This document shows, in pieces, positions 1-12,400 of a DNA stretch of 64,000 nt. A program made the position numbers and the translations under genes. The notes under the pieces were generated by a model, which saw nothing but the letters and a program-made list of their open reading frames with translations, was not told the origin of the DNA and searched no databases. Location: assembly GCA_030248065.1 (NCBI GenBank), contig JASAMV010002310.1:1-64000 (forward strand). The letters run 5' to 3'. The stretch is from Rhynchonema sp. JSB1_4 (Eukaryota; Nematoda; Chromadorea; Monhysterida; Xyalidae). The stretch's first letter is position 1, and each line of letters starts with the position of its first letter.

Positions 1-91
1 ATGGTCATGGTTCAAAAACACCTGCTTTGTTTTCTCGTTCGTGGATTCGAACATTTGTTTTTTCAAATCCTTTCCTTTTCTGATATTTCAG

Positions 92-903
92 CGATGGCCA
101 ACTGTGTGATTGATGAATACGACCAGTTCTGTCCGTTCCCACCGAACACCACCTACGAAGTGCGATGCAACAACGGGAGCACCACGCAGGGAGAGAATAT
201 TGCTGACAATGGAGGTTATTGGTGTTGCCTTGAAGTGACCGTCTCGATTTTTTGGGGCTCGTGTGCGCCACTTACAAACAGGGGCAGCTCAGATACTATG
301 TAGGCACTGCCAGTACCAAACCGCGGTCCTATCTTGGTCAGCCGACTCTTGTGTGTTCAGGTTATTTTGAAATTTACTCATGCCACAAATTTCTATTACT
401 GTGAAAGTCTTTTCCAGACGCATGTGTTGTACACTGTACATCATAAAGAACTTATTGGTCGAAATCAGTGGCTTTTAGCAGCAAATCTCAGAGTATTCTG
501 AACATAGTACCTATGTACATACAAAGGCCCGTGCGTGACCAAGGTTCATCACGTTTGCACACTACTCACGGTGATGGTTGAGTAAAGTCTATGTGCATAT
601 GCAGGTGTACGCGCTGCATTCAACGCGTATCGGAACGAAGTCGGTTCGGAGCCCCGCTTGCCCGGTGACCGAATGTCGCTGTTCACCATGGACCAGGTGT
701 TCTTCCTGGCATTCGGCCAAGTCTGGTGCGAGAACACGCTCGATTCTGAAATCGAGCGACGGCTATTAGTCGATCCACATAGTTCGGGTCGATACCGTAT
801 CCTAGGCTCATTGCGAAATTTCCCAGCATTTGCTGATGCGTTTGGGTGTCCGGTGGGGGCATCCTACATGGCACCGAAACAGCACTGTAATGTGTGGGTG
901 TGA
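92..903 (+). CDS. M13 family zinc metallopeptidase (neprilysin/ECE-like), last two exons
   Basis: 3' part of a neprilysin-type ectopeptidase, a type II membrane zinc peptidase that cleaves small extracellular peptides. Two exons are visible: 92-214 (acceptor tttcag, donor gttatt, phase 1) and 605-903 (acceptor atgcag). Joined, they read through GENIADNGG, which holds the third zinc-ligand Glu and the supporting Asp of the M13 ExxxD motif. The C-terminal M13 block follows: an LAFGQVWC motif, a DPHSSGRYR stretch and a CPVG segment. The chain ends CNVWV, one residue beyond the usual CxVW terminus. The HExxH exon and everything upstream lie outside the window. A polyadenylation signal AATAAA sits at 1027-1032. 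The family assignment is firm; which M13 paralogue cannot be told. Confidence 0.9.
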
Positions 904-1026
904 CGTTCGGTGGTTACCGTATGTCAGATTTTCTTTTCCCTTCGTTATTAGTCATACTCGTGAAAAGTTTCGATTACGAAAAGTTTCATGTGATTGTGAA
1001 ATATGCCGCATGACAAGTATAACCTC

Positions 1027-1049
1027 AATAAAAATATGCGTTCTTTATT
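1027..1049. promoter_or_regulatory. Back-to-back polyadenylation signals of two convergent genes
   Basis: AATAAA on the + strand at 1027-1032 follows the M13 peptidase stop at 903. AATAAA on the - strand at 1044-1049 follows the RAB28 stop at 1166. With cleavage expected some 10-30 bases downstream of each, the two transcripts would overlap at their 3' ends. Position-based inference. Confidence 0.6.
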
Positions 1050-1165
1050 TTCAGTGACGAATGAACTGTACCTTCATTCAGAACATCTAACTTTCAAGAA
1101 CCAGTCCATTCATAAGAACATTAAGAAGCTATCCAAATGCAGATAAAAATGAAATATCCAGAAGG

Positions 1166-2762
1166 TTATTGTATCGAGCAAACAGAGCTTTTCTTTGAAG
1201 CATCCAATCTTCTTGGTGGGGTGACATGCGCGTGTGCGTGTGCACCTGAAAACGACGACGTTGCAGGTTTCAGGTTTCATAATCAGCTTCAGGTTTCAAT
1301 ATTTTTTAAATTTTTTAAAAAAACATTTTTATTACCGAACTTTGTTTTTTAAACTTTATGACACTGTGCCGAATCGAAATAGAAGCGAGGCAGACAATTT
1401 TTTAATACACACAAACAGGAACATGCGAAAAAACAGGCATTTTTCATCAAAGGGATAATATAAAGTTGTGAAATAAAAAAATTGGGTCACTTTTCTAATT
1501 TAAAGAAAACCAAAAGTGAGTTACTTTTCTTTAAACAAAATTTACCCTTTTTTTAACCCAAAGCCTGACCTGATTAGCTTATTATTTGCACTCAGGCCTG
1601 GTGTTAACTGCATGGGCAAAAATCTCCAGTATTCTTACCCATTACAGATCATGGGAGTTTGTTACCAAGAGCCCACACTTGCTGTAGTTGACACGAAGCC
1701 ACCAAAAGTACTCACTGTTTGTGGCGTACGCTGGTGGAGCGTCGATTTCAGCTTGCACAACGGCAATCTCCTGTTCCATATCATTCTTTGATAGTTTGAT
1801 GCCGAGAATCTCAGCCGCGACTTGCCTGAACTTGCAAGCAATAGATAGACACGTGAATGCAAGAGGTTTTCAGCGCGAATTGTGCAGCAAGGTGCTTTTT
1901 GGTCACCAGTTTACTATCTGTTTCCCCAGAAGGGGATGGTGAATCAGGTCGTCGTCAGTGCGGATGCACGAGATGACCATGTGATCCAAAACTGCGAGTT
2001 GCTTACTTGCGTGAAACAAGTGAAAATATGAAATCAACCAACTTGAACATCAATTTCACACTATCACCGGTCTTCGCTGACACATAATGGCTGGTCATAC
2101 CGCGTTGCTCAGCGAACTTTGTGTGCCGTTCGATTCTGACAGCTCGGCGGTGTTCTAGGTCCGTTTTGTTGCCAACCAGGGCGAAATGGGGAGGCTGCAT
2201 ACCAACGTTTCGTGTGCACATTTAAATTTACACTGGTCAAATATAGTGTTGTCATACCTTTTCCTGGTCTTTTGTGAATTTGCTGACCACATTGTACCAA
2301 TCTTCGAGGTTCTCGAAACTGGCCGCATTTGTGACGTCGTACACAACCAGCACACCTGTCCAATTCACAATTTTTTAGTTATGCGATTCGCCTTGAGCAA
2401 ACATAGAGCAACAAACCATGAGCACCATAAACGTATTTATCCAACATCGGACCCGCTAAACTCTGGCCACCAATATCCCAGACCTGTAGAATGATGAAGA
2501 GAATCGAAAACTCAGATAAACGTCTTATTGACCATATCTGATGCGTTCTGTCGCTGTTTCGTACCTGGACAATGACCTGTACACTGCCGGGTAGCATGAT
2601 CTGTTTCATGAAAAAGTCGAGCCCAATCGTCTGTTTGTACTGTCTGCCAAAGTTCTCCTGAGCGAATCGTGAGCACATCGAAGTCTTCCCACTGGCTCCA
2701 TCACCGACCACGACGATTTTCAGGGTTCGTTCGATCACCGTTTCGTCGTCCGATTCTGACAT
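1166..2762 (-). CDS. RAB28: Ras-related small GTPase RAB28
   Basis: Six exons on the minus strand: 2762-2565, 2483-2417, 2355-2258, 2194-2043, 1825-1716 and 1245-1166, giving 234 residues (human RAB28 is about 220). All GTPase motifs are present: GDGASGKT (P-loop), WDIGGQ (switch II, a RAB28-type variant with Gly), VGNKTD (base recognition) and SAKTGDS. The last exon ends in CSIQ, a CaaX-type prenylation motif, as in RAB28 and unlike most Rabs with CC or CXC ends. RAB28 acts at cilia and in vesicle traffic in other animals. The start at 2762 was chosen because MSESDDE matches the family N-terminus; an in-frame ATG lies 14 codons upstream. The last intron has a strong gtgagt donor at 1715. Its 3' end converges on the M13 gene. 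Confidence 0.93.
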
Positions 2763-3206
2763 TCTGATTTCGTGAGTCACTGATTCGATGTGAAATTCAT
2801 ACAAACTTGAGCTTGTTTGATGATGTTTGACTCAGATGAATAATGATCTGCATGCTAACATCTCAGCTTACAAGTTCTGGTCTTATGGTTACCCTAGCAA
2901 CAAGGTTCGCCTGATTTTCACGTTCAGAGCTGGTGGCACGTGCTATTGCGCATGGGTATGCGCTATGTACTGGCTGCGCAGATGCTGGCTGAGGTCGCTA
3001 TACGCATACAATGTATACTATATTGTTTATGCTTGTTCTTAGGTACACACATTCGCATCTGCATAGTGTACCCACCAAACGCCACTCCGTTGTTTGGCAT
3101 ATGTACATGTGTGCCAGAAGAACTAAGGACAACGGCCAATGGCACCGATTCACCGTTATTCGTGAACACCATAACAAACTTTGAAAACAACCTGTGATAG
3201 CGGTTT

Positions 3207-3481
3207 ATTAACGCACATACAGACAGCGCACCCAAATGTCGCACCTTGCATGCGCTGGTGAATACGGCACCAGACAGCATACGGTAACCATCGTGACCAA
3301 TTGCGTCCAATTTGTGTCCATAATTGCACAATTCATGCGTGTAATTGGTACGGCACATCAAAAAGCCAGCTAAAACGCACAAAAAATCATCTGACGTGTT
3401 TTCGCCATTCAATTTTGTGTCTTCAAAGTTTCCCACCGGAGACACCTCAGAAGACGCTGACGCCTCCGATGTAGTCGCCAA
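3207..3481 (-). other. Open frame of unknown significance
   Basis: A minus-strand open frame covers 2963-3481 and begins with a Ser/Ala/Glu-rich stretch. I see no recognisable domain, no strong splice sites bounding it and no conserved-looking composition. It lies between the RAB28 start and the divergent repeat-protein gene. It may be a chance frame; listed so the 2.8-3.5 kb gap is not left blank. Confidence 0.15.
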
Positions 3482-3500
3482 AATATTCGTTCAATTGCGC

Positions 3501-6500
3501 ATGCATCCACGAACGTTAACGGCGTTGGGTACCGTAATTATCATTTGCTCGACTCTCACACATGTGATTGATGCAGACGGTAACTTGAGGCTTTCTACAT
3601 AACGCGGGAATTCTTAGTTAATCGCTTTATTGACTATGCATGATCCTGATCGAAACTGAAAGGAATGATCCATGCATTACGATACGTTCTCTATTTTATT
3701 GCAGATGTGCGACACGTTGATAGCGTAGTGGGAGAACGTTACCGTGTGAAGCGCAGTGGGGGTGCGCCTCCTCCCGATGGTGGTGGTGGAGAGGGTGGTG
3801 GTGGCAATCAAACTCAGACCACTGAATCGAGTGCAACAACAGAAGATGCTGAGGTGACCGGCGCAGCAGTGACTGACACAGTGACCGAGCCACCTGATGG
3901 TGTCCCTACGACTGCTGGCCAAGAAGCAGCAACGACGGATACGTCAGGAAACGATGGTGCCACTGATTCACAACCTGCTACCTCTGATACGTCAAATGCA
4001 CCGCAACAATCCGATCCACCTGAGAATCAATCAGAGCCAGTGACAACAGTAGGAGCTGTGACAGACACAGGTGAACAGAATACATCGAGCGACGACATGG
4101 GCACAATAGCAAGTGATGGACAAACACAGGCACCTGCGGGTGACGATGCCAGCGGGCAAACTGACCCACCTGCGAGTGACGATGCTGGCGGGCAAACCGA
4201 CCCACCTGCGAGTGACGATGCTAGCGGGCAAACTGACCCACCTGCGAGTGACGATGCCAGCGGGCAAACTGACCCACCTGCGAGTGACGATGCCAGCGGG
4301 CAAACTGACCCGCCTGCAAGTGACGCTGCTAGCGGGCAAACTGACCCACCTGCGAGTGACGATGCCAGCGGGCAAACCGACCCACCTGCGAGTGACGATG
4401 CCAGCGGGCAAACTGACCCACCTGCGAGTGACGATGCCAGCGGGCAAACTGACCCACCTGCGACTGACGATGCCAGCGGGCAAACTGACCCACCTGCGAG
4501 TGACGGTGCCAGCGGGCAAAATGACCCTCCTGTGAGTGACGATGCCAGCGGGCAAACTGACCCACCTGCGAGTGACGATGCCAGCGGGCAAACTGACCCG
4601 TCTGCGAGTGACGATGCCAGCGGGCAAACTGACCCGCCTGCAAGTGACGCTGCTAGCGGGCAAACTGACCCACCTGCGAGTGACGATGCCAGCGGGCAAA
4701 CCGACCCACCTGCGAGTGACGATGCCAGCGGGCAAACTGACCCACCTGCGAGTGACGATGCCAGCGGGCAAACCGACCCACCTGCGAGTGACGATGCCAG
4801 CGGGCAAACTGACCCACCTGCGAGTGACGATGCCAGCGGGCAAACTAACCCACCTGCGAGTGACGATCCCAGCGGGCAAACTGACCCGCCTGCGAGTGAC
4901 GATGCCGGCGGGCAAACTGACCCACCTGCGAGTGACGATGCCGGCGGGCAAACTGACCCACCTGCGAGTGACGATGCCGGCGGGCAAACTGACCCGCCTG
5001 CGAGTGACGATGCCAGCGGGCAAACTGACCCACCTGCGAGTGGCGATGCCAGCGGGCAAACTGACCCGCCTGCGAGTGGCGATGCCAGCGGGCAAACTGA
5101 CCCGCCTGCAAGTGACGCTGCCAGCGGGCAAACCGACCCACCTGCGAGTGACGATGCCAGCGGGCAAACCGACCCACCTGCGAGTGACGATGCCAGCGGG
5201 CAAACCGACCCACCTGCGAGTGACGATGCCGGCGGGCAAACTGACCCACCTGCGAGTGACGATGCCGGCGGGCAAACTGACCCACCTGCGAGTGACGATG
5301 CCGGCGGGCAAACTGACCCGCCTGCGAGTGACGATGCCGGCGGGCAAACTGACCCACCTGCGAGTGACGATGCCAGCGGGCAAACTGACCCACCTGCGAG
5401 TGACGATACCAACGGTCAAACTGACCCACCTGCGAGTGGCGATGCCGGCGGGCAAACAGAACCACCTGCGGATCAAGACGCCGGCGGGCAAAAAGGCGCA
5501 CCTGATGGCCAAGAAACCGATGGGCAAACAGACCCACCTGCGGGTGACGATGCCGGTGGGCAAACAGAACCACCGGATCAAGACGCCGGCGGGCAAAAAG
5601 GTGCACCTGATGCCCAAGAAACCGATGGGCAAACCGACCCACCTGCGAGTGACGATGCCAGCGGGCAAACTGACCAACCTACGAGTGACGATGCCGGCGG
5701 GCAAACAGAACCACCTACGGATCAAGACGCCGGCGGGCAAAAAGGCGCACCTGATGGCCAAGCAACCGATGGGCAAACAGACCCATCTGCGGGTGACGAT
5801 GCCAGCGGGCAAACTGACCAACCTGCGAGTGACGATGCCGGCGGGCAAACAGAACCACCGGATCAAGACGCCGGCGAAGAAAAAGGTGCACCTGATGGCC
5901 AAGAAACCGATGGGCAAACAGACCCACCTGCGAGTGGCGATGCCAGCGGGCAAAATGACCAACCTGCGAGTGACGATGCCGGCGGGCAAACAGAACCACC
6001 TACGGATCAAAATGTCGGCGGGCAAAAAGATGCACCTGAAGGCCAAGAACCCGACGGGCAAACTGATCCACCTGCGAGTGACGATGCCAGCGGGCAAACT
6101 GACCCACCTGCGAGTGACGATGCCAGCGGGCAAACAGAACCACCTACGGATCAAGATTCCGGCGGGCAAAAAGACGCACTAGGTGGCCAAGAAACCGATG
6201 GGCAAACAGACTCACCTGCGAGTGACGATGCCAGCGGGCAAACTGACCAATCTGCAAATGACGATGCCGGCGGGCAAACAGACCCACCTACGGATCCAGA
6301 CGTTGGCGAGCAAAAAGGCGCACCTGATGGCCAAGAAACCGATGGGCAAACTGACCCACCTGCGAGTGACGATGCCAGCGAGCAAACCGACCCGCCTGCG
6401 GATCAAGACACCGGTGAGCAAAAAGACGCACCTGGTGGCCAAGAAACCGATGGACAAACAGACCCACCTACGGGTGACGAAACCAGCGGGCAAACAAGCA

Positions 6501-7050
6501 CTGCAGCTGGTAGCCAAGAGGCCGGGACGGAGGCGCCGACCGGCGATGGAGAAGCTGGAGCAACGCAAGAAACCCCACTAGGAACGACTGCAGCCTCAGA
6601 CTCGACCACAACTGGTACAAGAAGGCGGACAACGACGACAACCAAACGAATAGTGGTGAAAATCACCACAACGCCAGTCGCGATAGTGGAACCGCAGGAG
6701 TCGTTATTTAGGTTTGTGGATTTCGTCTGTCTTTCGTGATGATGGTTTTCATCAGGTTTCATGAACATAACCAAAAACAACTTCAGTAAACACAAATACC
6801 CGATCATTTGCGCAGCCGCAGTGGCAGCGCTTGGAGCCATTGCCGTGGTTGTGGTGAACAAGGCAGCTATCATGTCGGCTTTAAATATGAACAGTGTAAC
6901 ACCGCAACTGGCTAATCCTTATGACGGTTTGCCAATGTCAGGTATGTCCCTCACCTTGCTCGTTTTTTCTCGTTTTAAAATGACTATACAAAGAATGTTT
7001 GGTGGCGTTTGTTTTAGGTCATTTTTTCAGGAAATGAAGACAGGCATTAG
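3501..7050 (+). CDS. Secreted/type I membrane protein with a very long 12-residue tandem repeat
   Basis: Unrecognised gene, about 1,086 residues. Exon 1 (3501-3579) encodes a signal peptide of about 25 residues with a hydrophobic core. Exon 2 (3705-6711) opens with a dibasic RVKR site suggesting proprotein-convertase cleavage, then a Gly/Pro and Thr-rich segment. It continues with roughly 36 near-perfect copies of PPASDDASGQTD (36-bp unit, about 4130-5450). A degenerate higher-order array with DQDAGGQKGAPDGQ inserts follows to about 6480, then a Thr-rich stretch. Exon 3 (6787-6941) carries a hydrophobic helix, AAAVAALGAIAVVVV, and a short tail. The terminal exon is ambiguous: 7018-7037 or 7031-7050. 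The repeat block is very acidic, Cys-free and rich in Ser/Thr, as in mucin-like or shed surface proteins. Function unknown; the exon model rests on splice phases only. Confidence 0.7.
4130..6480 (+). repeat. 36-bp coding minisatellite, turning into a degenerate higher-order array
   Basis: About 36 tandem copies of a 36-bp unit (one repeat is gacccacctgcgagtgacga plus 16 bases) run from about 4130 to 5450. The units differ mainly at single codons (Ser/Gly at GAS/GAG, Pro/Ser). From about 5450 to 6480 units of three related segments alternate. The unit has no stop codon in any of several frames, which explains the long open frames on both strands here. Confidence 0.95.
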
Positions 7051-7068
7051 AACCATGGATTCAGTAAT

Positions 7069-7935
7069 TTGATTTCCAATTGGGTGCTCCGTGATTTTTC
7101 ACGGAGCCAATACATTTTGTCATCAGGATGAAAACGACAAAAAGTTTGAAGCCCTCCTGCGCAAAGTAGAAGCTGAGACATTCTCCGATATTGCCGCGGT
7201 TTTATACTCAGACATTTCTCCGTTGATTACGATGCAAAGCATGTGAAAAACACCGTGTGCGATGCATGGTAAACGAAACAATCCAAAAAATCAAGCCGTT
7301 TTCGGCACCCTTTTCTTTCGCTCTAATTTTAAGCGTCCGAGAGACAGCTGAAGATGTGATTGATATATCAACAAAATCTGGCAACAAAAAATCATGCTTT
7401 TCTGTTTCTGAAACACAACACAGCAAACGCAATGCTTCGGACAACATACGCAGATCGGCCAATTTCAACGCGCGCACTCAAAGGCGGGGTGCTTTCGAGC
7501 CAGGTGGCTGCTTCATTGTGCACGCGCGACCGACTTGCGCATGTTGTCTGAAACATTGTGTTAGCTGCGTTGCGTTTCAGAAACAGAACAGAACAGCACA
7601 ATTTTAATTCATATTTGTTGGTAGATTTTATTCACATGTCAAGCACATCATCACTTTTGGACGCTTAAAATTGCAGCGAAAGAACGGGGTGCCTGAAAAC
7701 GGCTCGATTTTTTTATTGTTTCGTTTACCACTCATCACACATGACGTTTCTCACAATGTTTTGCAGTACATTCAACGGAGAAATGTCTGAATATAAAACA
7801 ACGGAAATATCGGAGACGGGCTCAGCTTATGCTTTGCACGGGATGGCTTCAAACTTTTTGTCGTTTTACTTCTCGTGACAAAAAGTATTGCATTCGTGAA
7901 ACATAACGGAGAACCCAATTGAAAATCTGGTCGCT
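7069..7935. repeat. Large imperfect palindrome (foldback element)
   Basis: The stretch from about 7069 to 7490 reappears as its reverse complement from about 7510 to 7935. Shared landmarks include gacaaaaagtttgaagcc at 7136-7155 against 7843-7862, acatttctccgttga near 7212 against its complement near 7772, and gccgttttc near 7292 against its complement near 7695. Arms differ at perhaps one base in six and contain small indels. No transposase frame is present, so it looks like a non-autonomous foldback or MITE-type element just 3' of the repeat-protein gene. Confidence 0.85.
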
Positions 7936-9453
7936 GAATCTTTGTTTCTGACGCCGGTCTCCATTTCCTAAAAAAATGGCCGATAACAAACGTCACCAAC
8001 TATTCTTTGCAGACTGCCTTCAAGCTCAATTGTGACTCTGCATGTTTCAGCAACTTCAGCCGATATGATGCTACCACAGTTGGTCTAGCCTTCCATTACG
8101 AACAGGCTTCTGATCGCCTGGTATCATCGTCCTTTTTGCGCCGAAAGAGGGCCTTTTGCTGAATGTTTCGTTTGTGCTTTTTATTTGAATGGACGATTCG
8201 TGACCATTACTGAGTCAGCTTTGACGCAGAACTTAGGATACTCTTTCCTGTTCATATTGGTAATTTATATACATTCGATACGTGCCTTTAATGCGGCTAG
8301 ACACAGAGACGATTGTTTTGCCCTGACTCGAATTTTATCGCACTCAAACCGGAAGTGATAAATTCAAACAAATGTGTTCGGGAGTCACTGTTGACCTGAT
8401 GCCAGTATGCTGTGTGCACTTTCCACCCTCAGAATAATATTAATGAATAAATAGTCATTGCATTAAACTATAAAAATAAATAACAATACTGAGACGACCA
8501 TCGGACACTTTGACACGCAAGCGTGTCACTTCAGCGCATGTTGGTTATCTATGGCGCACGGTCACCAGCGGTCGTGTGGCTTTCAATGCCGCAGTCACCG
8601 GGCGAATCTGCGAAAACTGAAGAACTAAGAACTAATTTTCTAACAATATTGTACCGTTCATATTTTGACATTGCATGCCTCAGAAAAAAATGAACTAACA
8701 ATGAATCACCACTGGTCGCCATAATAAGCACATTTCGTCTTCAAATAGATCCTTTGTGGGAAAACATACCATTTTGAACGAAAGACTTCGTGTGCTGAAT
8801 TCAGGTGTTTACAGTTTCGCCAGATGAACAAGTGCAAAATAAATTGCAATGGAGCACACGTCAATAAAATTATGACTAGATCAGCACCCAGACACGTGAA
8901 CCAAAATTCGCGTGTTCAGCGCTTTTTCTTCCGTACGCTGATAACCTGCCTGACTGACTCGCACATGTGTACCAAAGAATAAACGCAGCACAATATGAAA
9001 AGCTTGCAACAATTTTGATCAAAGAGCATGTGAACAATTTTTTTGTTGATCCAACCTTATCTGACAAAATTGGAATTGACACAAAAAAACTGAGCATCTG
9101 GTTGTTCTGGTTTGGCAAAAAACGGGAGTAAGAAATCCATTGAATTACGTTTACAAAAAACACCTAGCGAAATCGGTAGGCATAACTTTCACTCACAGCA
9201 CTGACCAATGTACTGTTTATCACATTTTATTAACGGCCACCAACAAAAGGCATGAGGACATGTGATCTCAACCAACAAAAACGGGAACAACAACAACAAG
9301 AAACAACAGAAACGAATTCATTCTTAAAATATTTTATGCTGATCGTACATAACAACCTACATTGTAGACGCTGACCGTCTGATAACCTTGCTTGGCTATC
9401 CTGACTTTCATACTCGTACAGGACCAAACATACATATATGGTTGTAACAATTC
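7936..9453. other. Intergenic, no gene recognised
   Basis: AT-rich DNA between the foldback element and the 3' end of the synthetase gene. Only short frames without family resemblance are present. A small perfect hairpin, gacacgcaagcgtgtc, lies near 8512-8527. Confidence 0.5.
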
Positions 9454-12400
9454 TTACTTGATAGGTACACTCCTCAAACTAGGCGCAGTCGGCGAACCTT
9501 TGTTCTCAATAACGAGAATGGCGCCTTTATACGCTGCCACACCATCAGCGCTCACCTGCAGGTCGGGCAGCACTTGTTCGAGAACCTTCTTCTTGGGATT
9601 CAATTGCGCATCGGGAGTGCCTGGATGAAGAATGTTGGATAACACGATTAACAAATGTTGAATATAAAATAAATGATAAAATGAGAGGAAGATAGGAGGA
9701 CAATTCCGGGACTGGGACATGCCTGGATATTGCAGACAACCGACACGATCACCCGGTACACATGTGGATGGAACGTCGAGAATTTCAACCTGAACATTGA
9801 AAGTGTGTCAATATCAATAATTCAATCTCAAAAAACAATAATATTGCGGAAAATCGTCATCAGTGATAATCCAGGACTAGGCATTGCCTTCGGTAGACCT
9901 GAGTGTTCGCCTAAGCCGACATGTTTGCAGTGCAAAACCATGCACAAGAACTTCACCTTTTCAGGCGTGGACGCACACATGACCATGGCCTGTGATTCGA
10001 TACCACGCATTTTCACTGGTTTCAAATTGCACATCACCATTGCCAATCGATTACTCATCTGCGTAGTATCAACACAGATGTTTGGCTGGTTGGCTCGAGT
10101 TTCGCAAATGATATAATACCATAGTTACCCTATTTAAAGTGACATAATCAGAAACAGTCTTTTTCGGTCACACGTATTCCCAAAACAGAATGGCAATGAT
10201 GAGGATGTTGATGGCTCAATATAGATCAAAACACCCGTGGAAAAAGTTTCCTAAGAAGAAGGTATCACAAAACAGTGGATCACTACTAGGCATCGGGCAG
10301 TGTCGGGTGTCGGCATGCAGAAACGTGTAGGTGTTGTGGTTTGAAACCCCAGGATTTCCCCTAGATGTCGGGTGTCGGCACCTAAAAGTGTAGGTGTCGA
10401 AGTCGAGTACCCCCGATCCCTAATCACTACCAGCAGGATCGACTGTACAAGCACAGCACACCTGTTCGATGGGCACGTGTTTGACCAGGCCGGACACGAC
10501 CGTTCGTGGTTTGTCCTCACCCAGGTCGATCTGTTCGACATAGAGACTGTCGGCGTCGGGATGTCGTTCAGCCGACAGAATACGACCGATTCGCAAATCG
10601 ATCCGACTGATGTCGATGTTCGTGTTCGCTTCTGTCGTGTCACCGCCGGGTTTAGCTGCTGAAACATTTTACCACCTGTTGAATGTAACGAACTGGAAAT
10701 ATGAAGACGGAAACAAGGGCCGGCGGGACTTGGTTATGTGACATATTGAGTACGTCAAGAAGAACGTTACCTTTGGGTTTCGCTTCCTTCTTTTTATCCT
10801 TCTTATTCGGCTGAGCGTGTTCATTTGTCTGCGCTGCCTGTTTAGGCGGCGGGGCCGTTTCCGCGGGTGTTGCAGCGGCCGCAACAGCAGTCAGTTTTGG
10901 CATTGGAGCTTGAGGTACTGCAAACATGAGCTTTGCAGAACAACGTCAGTCAAACTACTATATGCCTTTATAACGCGAACTGTGCAGCATGTTATTGGTT
11001 AATGGTTACTTGTTTCGTCCAGTTTTCGCAGACGGGCGTATGACCATGTGACCCCGAAAACGCGTGAGCTGGTTTTATGCAGCGGCAAAACCACAATCAA
11101 TTTCATGACAGTGCCAACCGCCATTCTCCACTTCCAATCGCGTCAATTCCTCCAGCAAGTCGTTGACTCGTGCTCGCAGCTGTTTGTTCTCGGCTGCCAG
11201 CGATTTCGATGTTTCACCGACAAGACGTTTCTCTGCAAACAGTTTTTCAAACTGCGTTTCCATGATGATTCAAATGATGCAACAGCGTTGCCCGTACCGT
11301 GATCTTGTTCACAGACCGGGCGAGTGGTGAACCAGGTCATCGTCAGTGCGAATGCACCGAATTATACGCAAAAAATAAATCATGAAAATATGAAAAAACT
11401 GACGAGCAGCGATAAATTTTCGTTCGATGTCCGCCAGCACGTCACCGATTTTCGCTTCGTTCACCGCCACATCTGCCAGGCTCGGATCTGATGGTGTTGC
11501 AATCGCTTTCGTCGGTCCGTTTTGTTGGTTACCGGACTGCTTGGCTTCTGAAAGACACAGCTGTTGACAGAGCACAACACGAAAAAATGGAAACAAACTT
11601 AGAAACTCTTGAGAAACACACTTTTCTCACCACAACCGCCTCCAGCATTTTTGGCTTTCTTATTGTTCGTTGGCGCAGCTGCTGACTGTGCTTGTTGCTG
11701 ACCGGCGTACTTCTTACGGAATTCGGCCACCTTGGCCGGCTCGATCTTTTGGAACAGCGGCGATGGCTGGATAATAATGGGTAGAAACAATAGGATGCTT
11801 CCCAGATACGGTGCCATATGAAATAATAACATAAAAAACATCAGTCATAATACTCGAATCATATCATACCGTTCCAATCTTATGCCTCGGCGACAACAAG
11901 CACTTGAACTCAACACTAGTGTCCCCGAGCAACGATTGATAGCAGTGGTCAGGTATGGCCATCTGCGCTTGCATGGTGTCGGCAATGGCCGGCATGTATG
12001 GACGCAACAAGATGGCCAGTAGACATGCGATGTTGCTCGATAGACCGACGATCGTGCCACAACGCGCTCTGCGTGTGAATTATGTTGGGGACAGTTTGGA
12101 TGGTGCTACATTGTTGGGTGTCCGGCATCGATGTTACTTGTGATGATCGGTCCGGTTTTGTCCATATCCTTGCGTGTTGCGTGAATTCAGATACCGGATA
12201 TTCAGGAATTTTATTCAGTTGACGATTCGATTTTATGCCAACCGTGAAGCATTACCGAAGCACCCAGTTACTAATGGGAAGCTGCTTTGCACCACCCCGA
12301 AGCTCCCGGCTTTACACGATGCTACAAATAACTGAACCTGACACAATAAACAACCAACTTTTCGTCGTTGCCCTGCTTAACAAGCACCCATGGTTGATTG

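Noticed and set aside
4031..6169. Very long open frames on the minus strand and in the second plus frame
   Set aside because: They are produced by the stop-free 36-bp repeat unit; the coding frame is fixed by the signal-peptide exon, splice phases and the membrane-helix exon.
9454..11263. A separate AIMP1 gene starting at the ATG at 11263
   Set aside because: Exons 14, 15 and 16 join in phase with good donors and acceptors, the exon at 11547-11404 has no start codon, and no stop ends the synthetase. The ATG lies inside the intron by this model.
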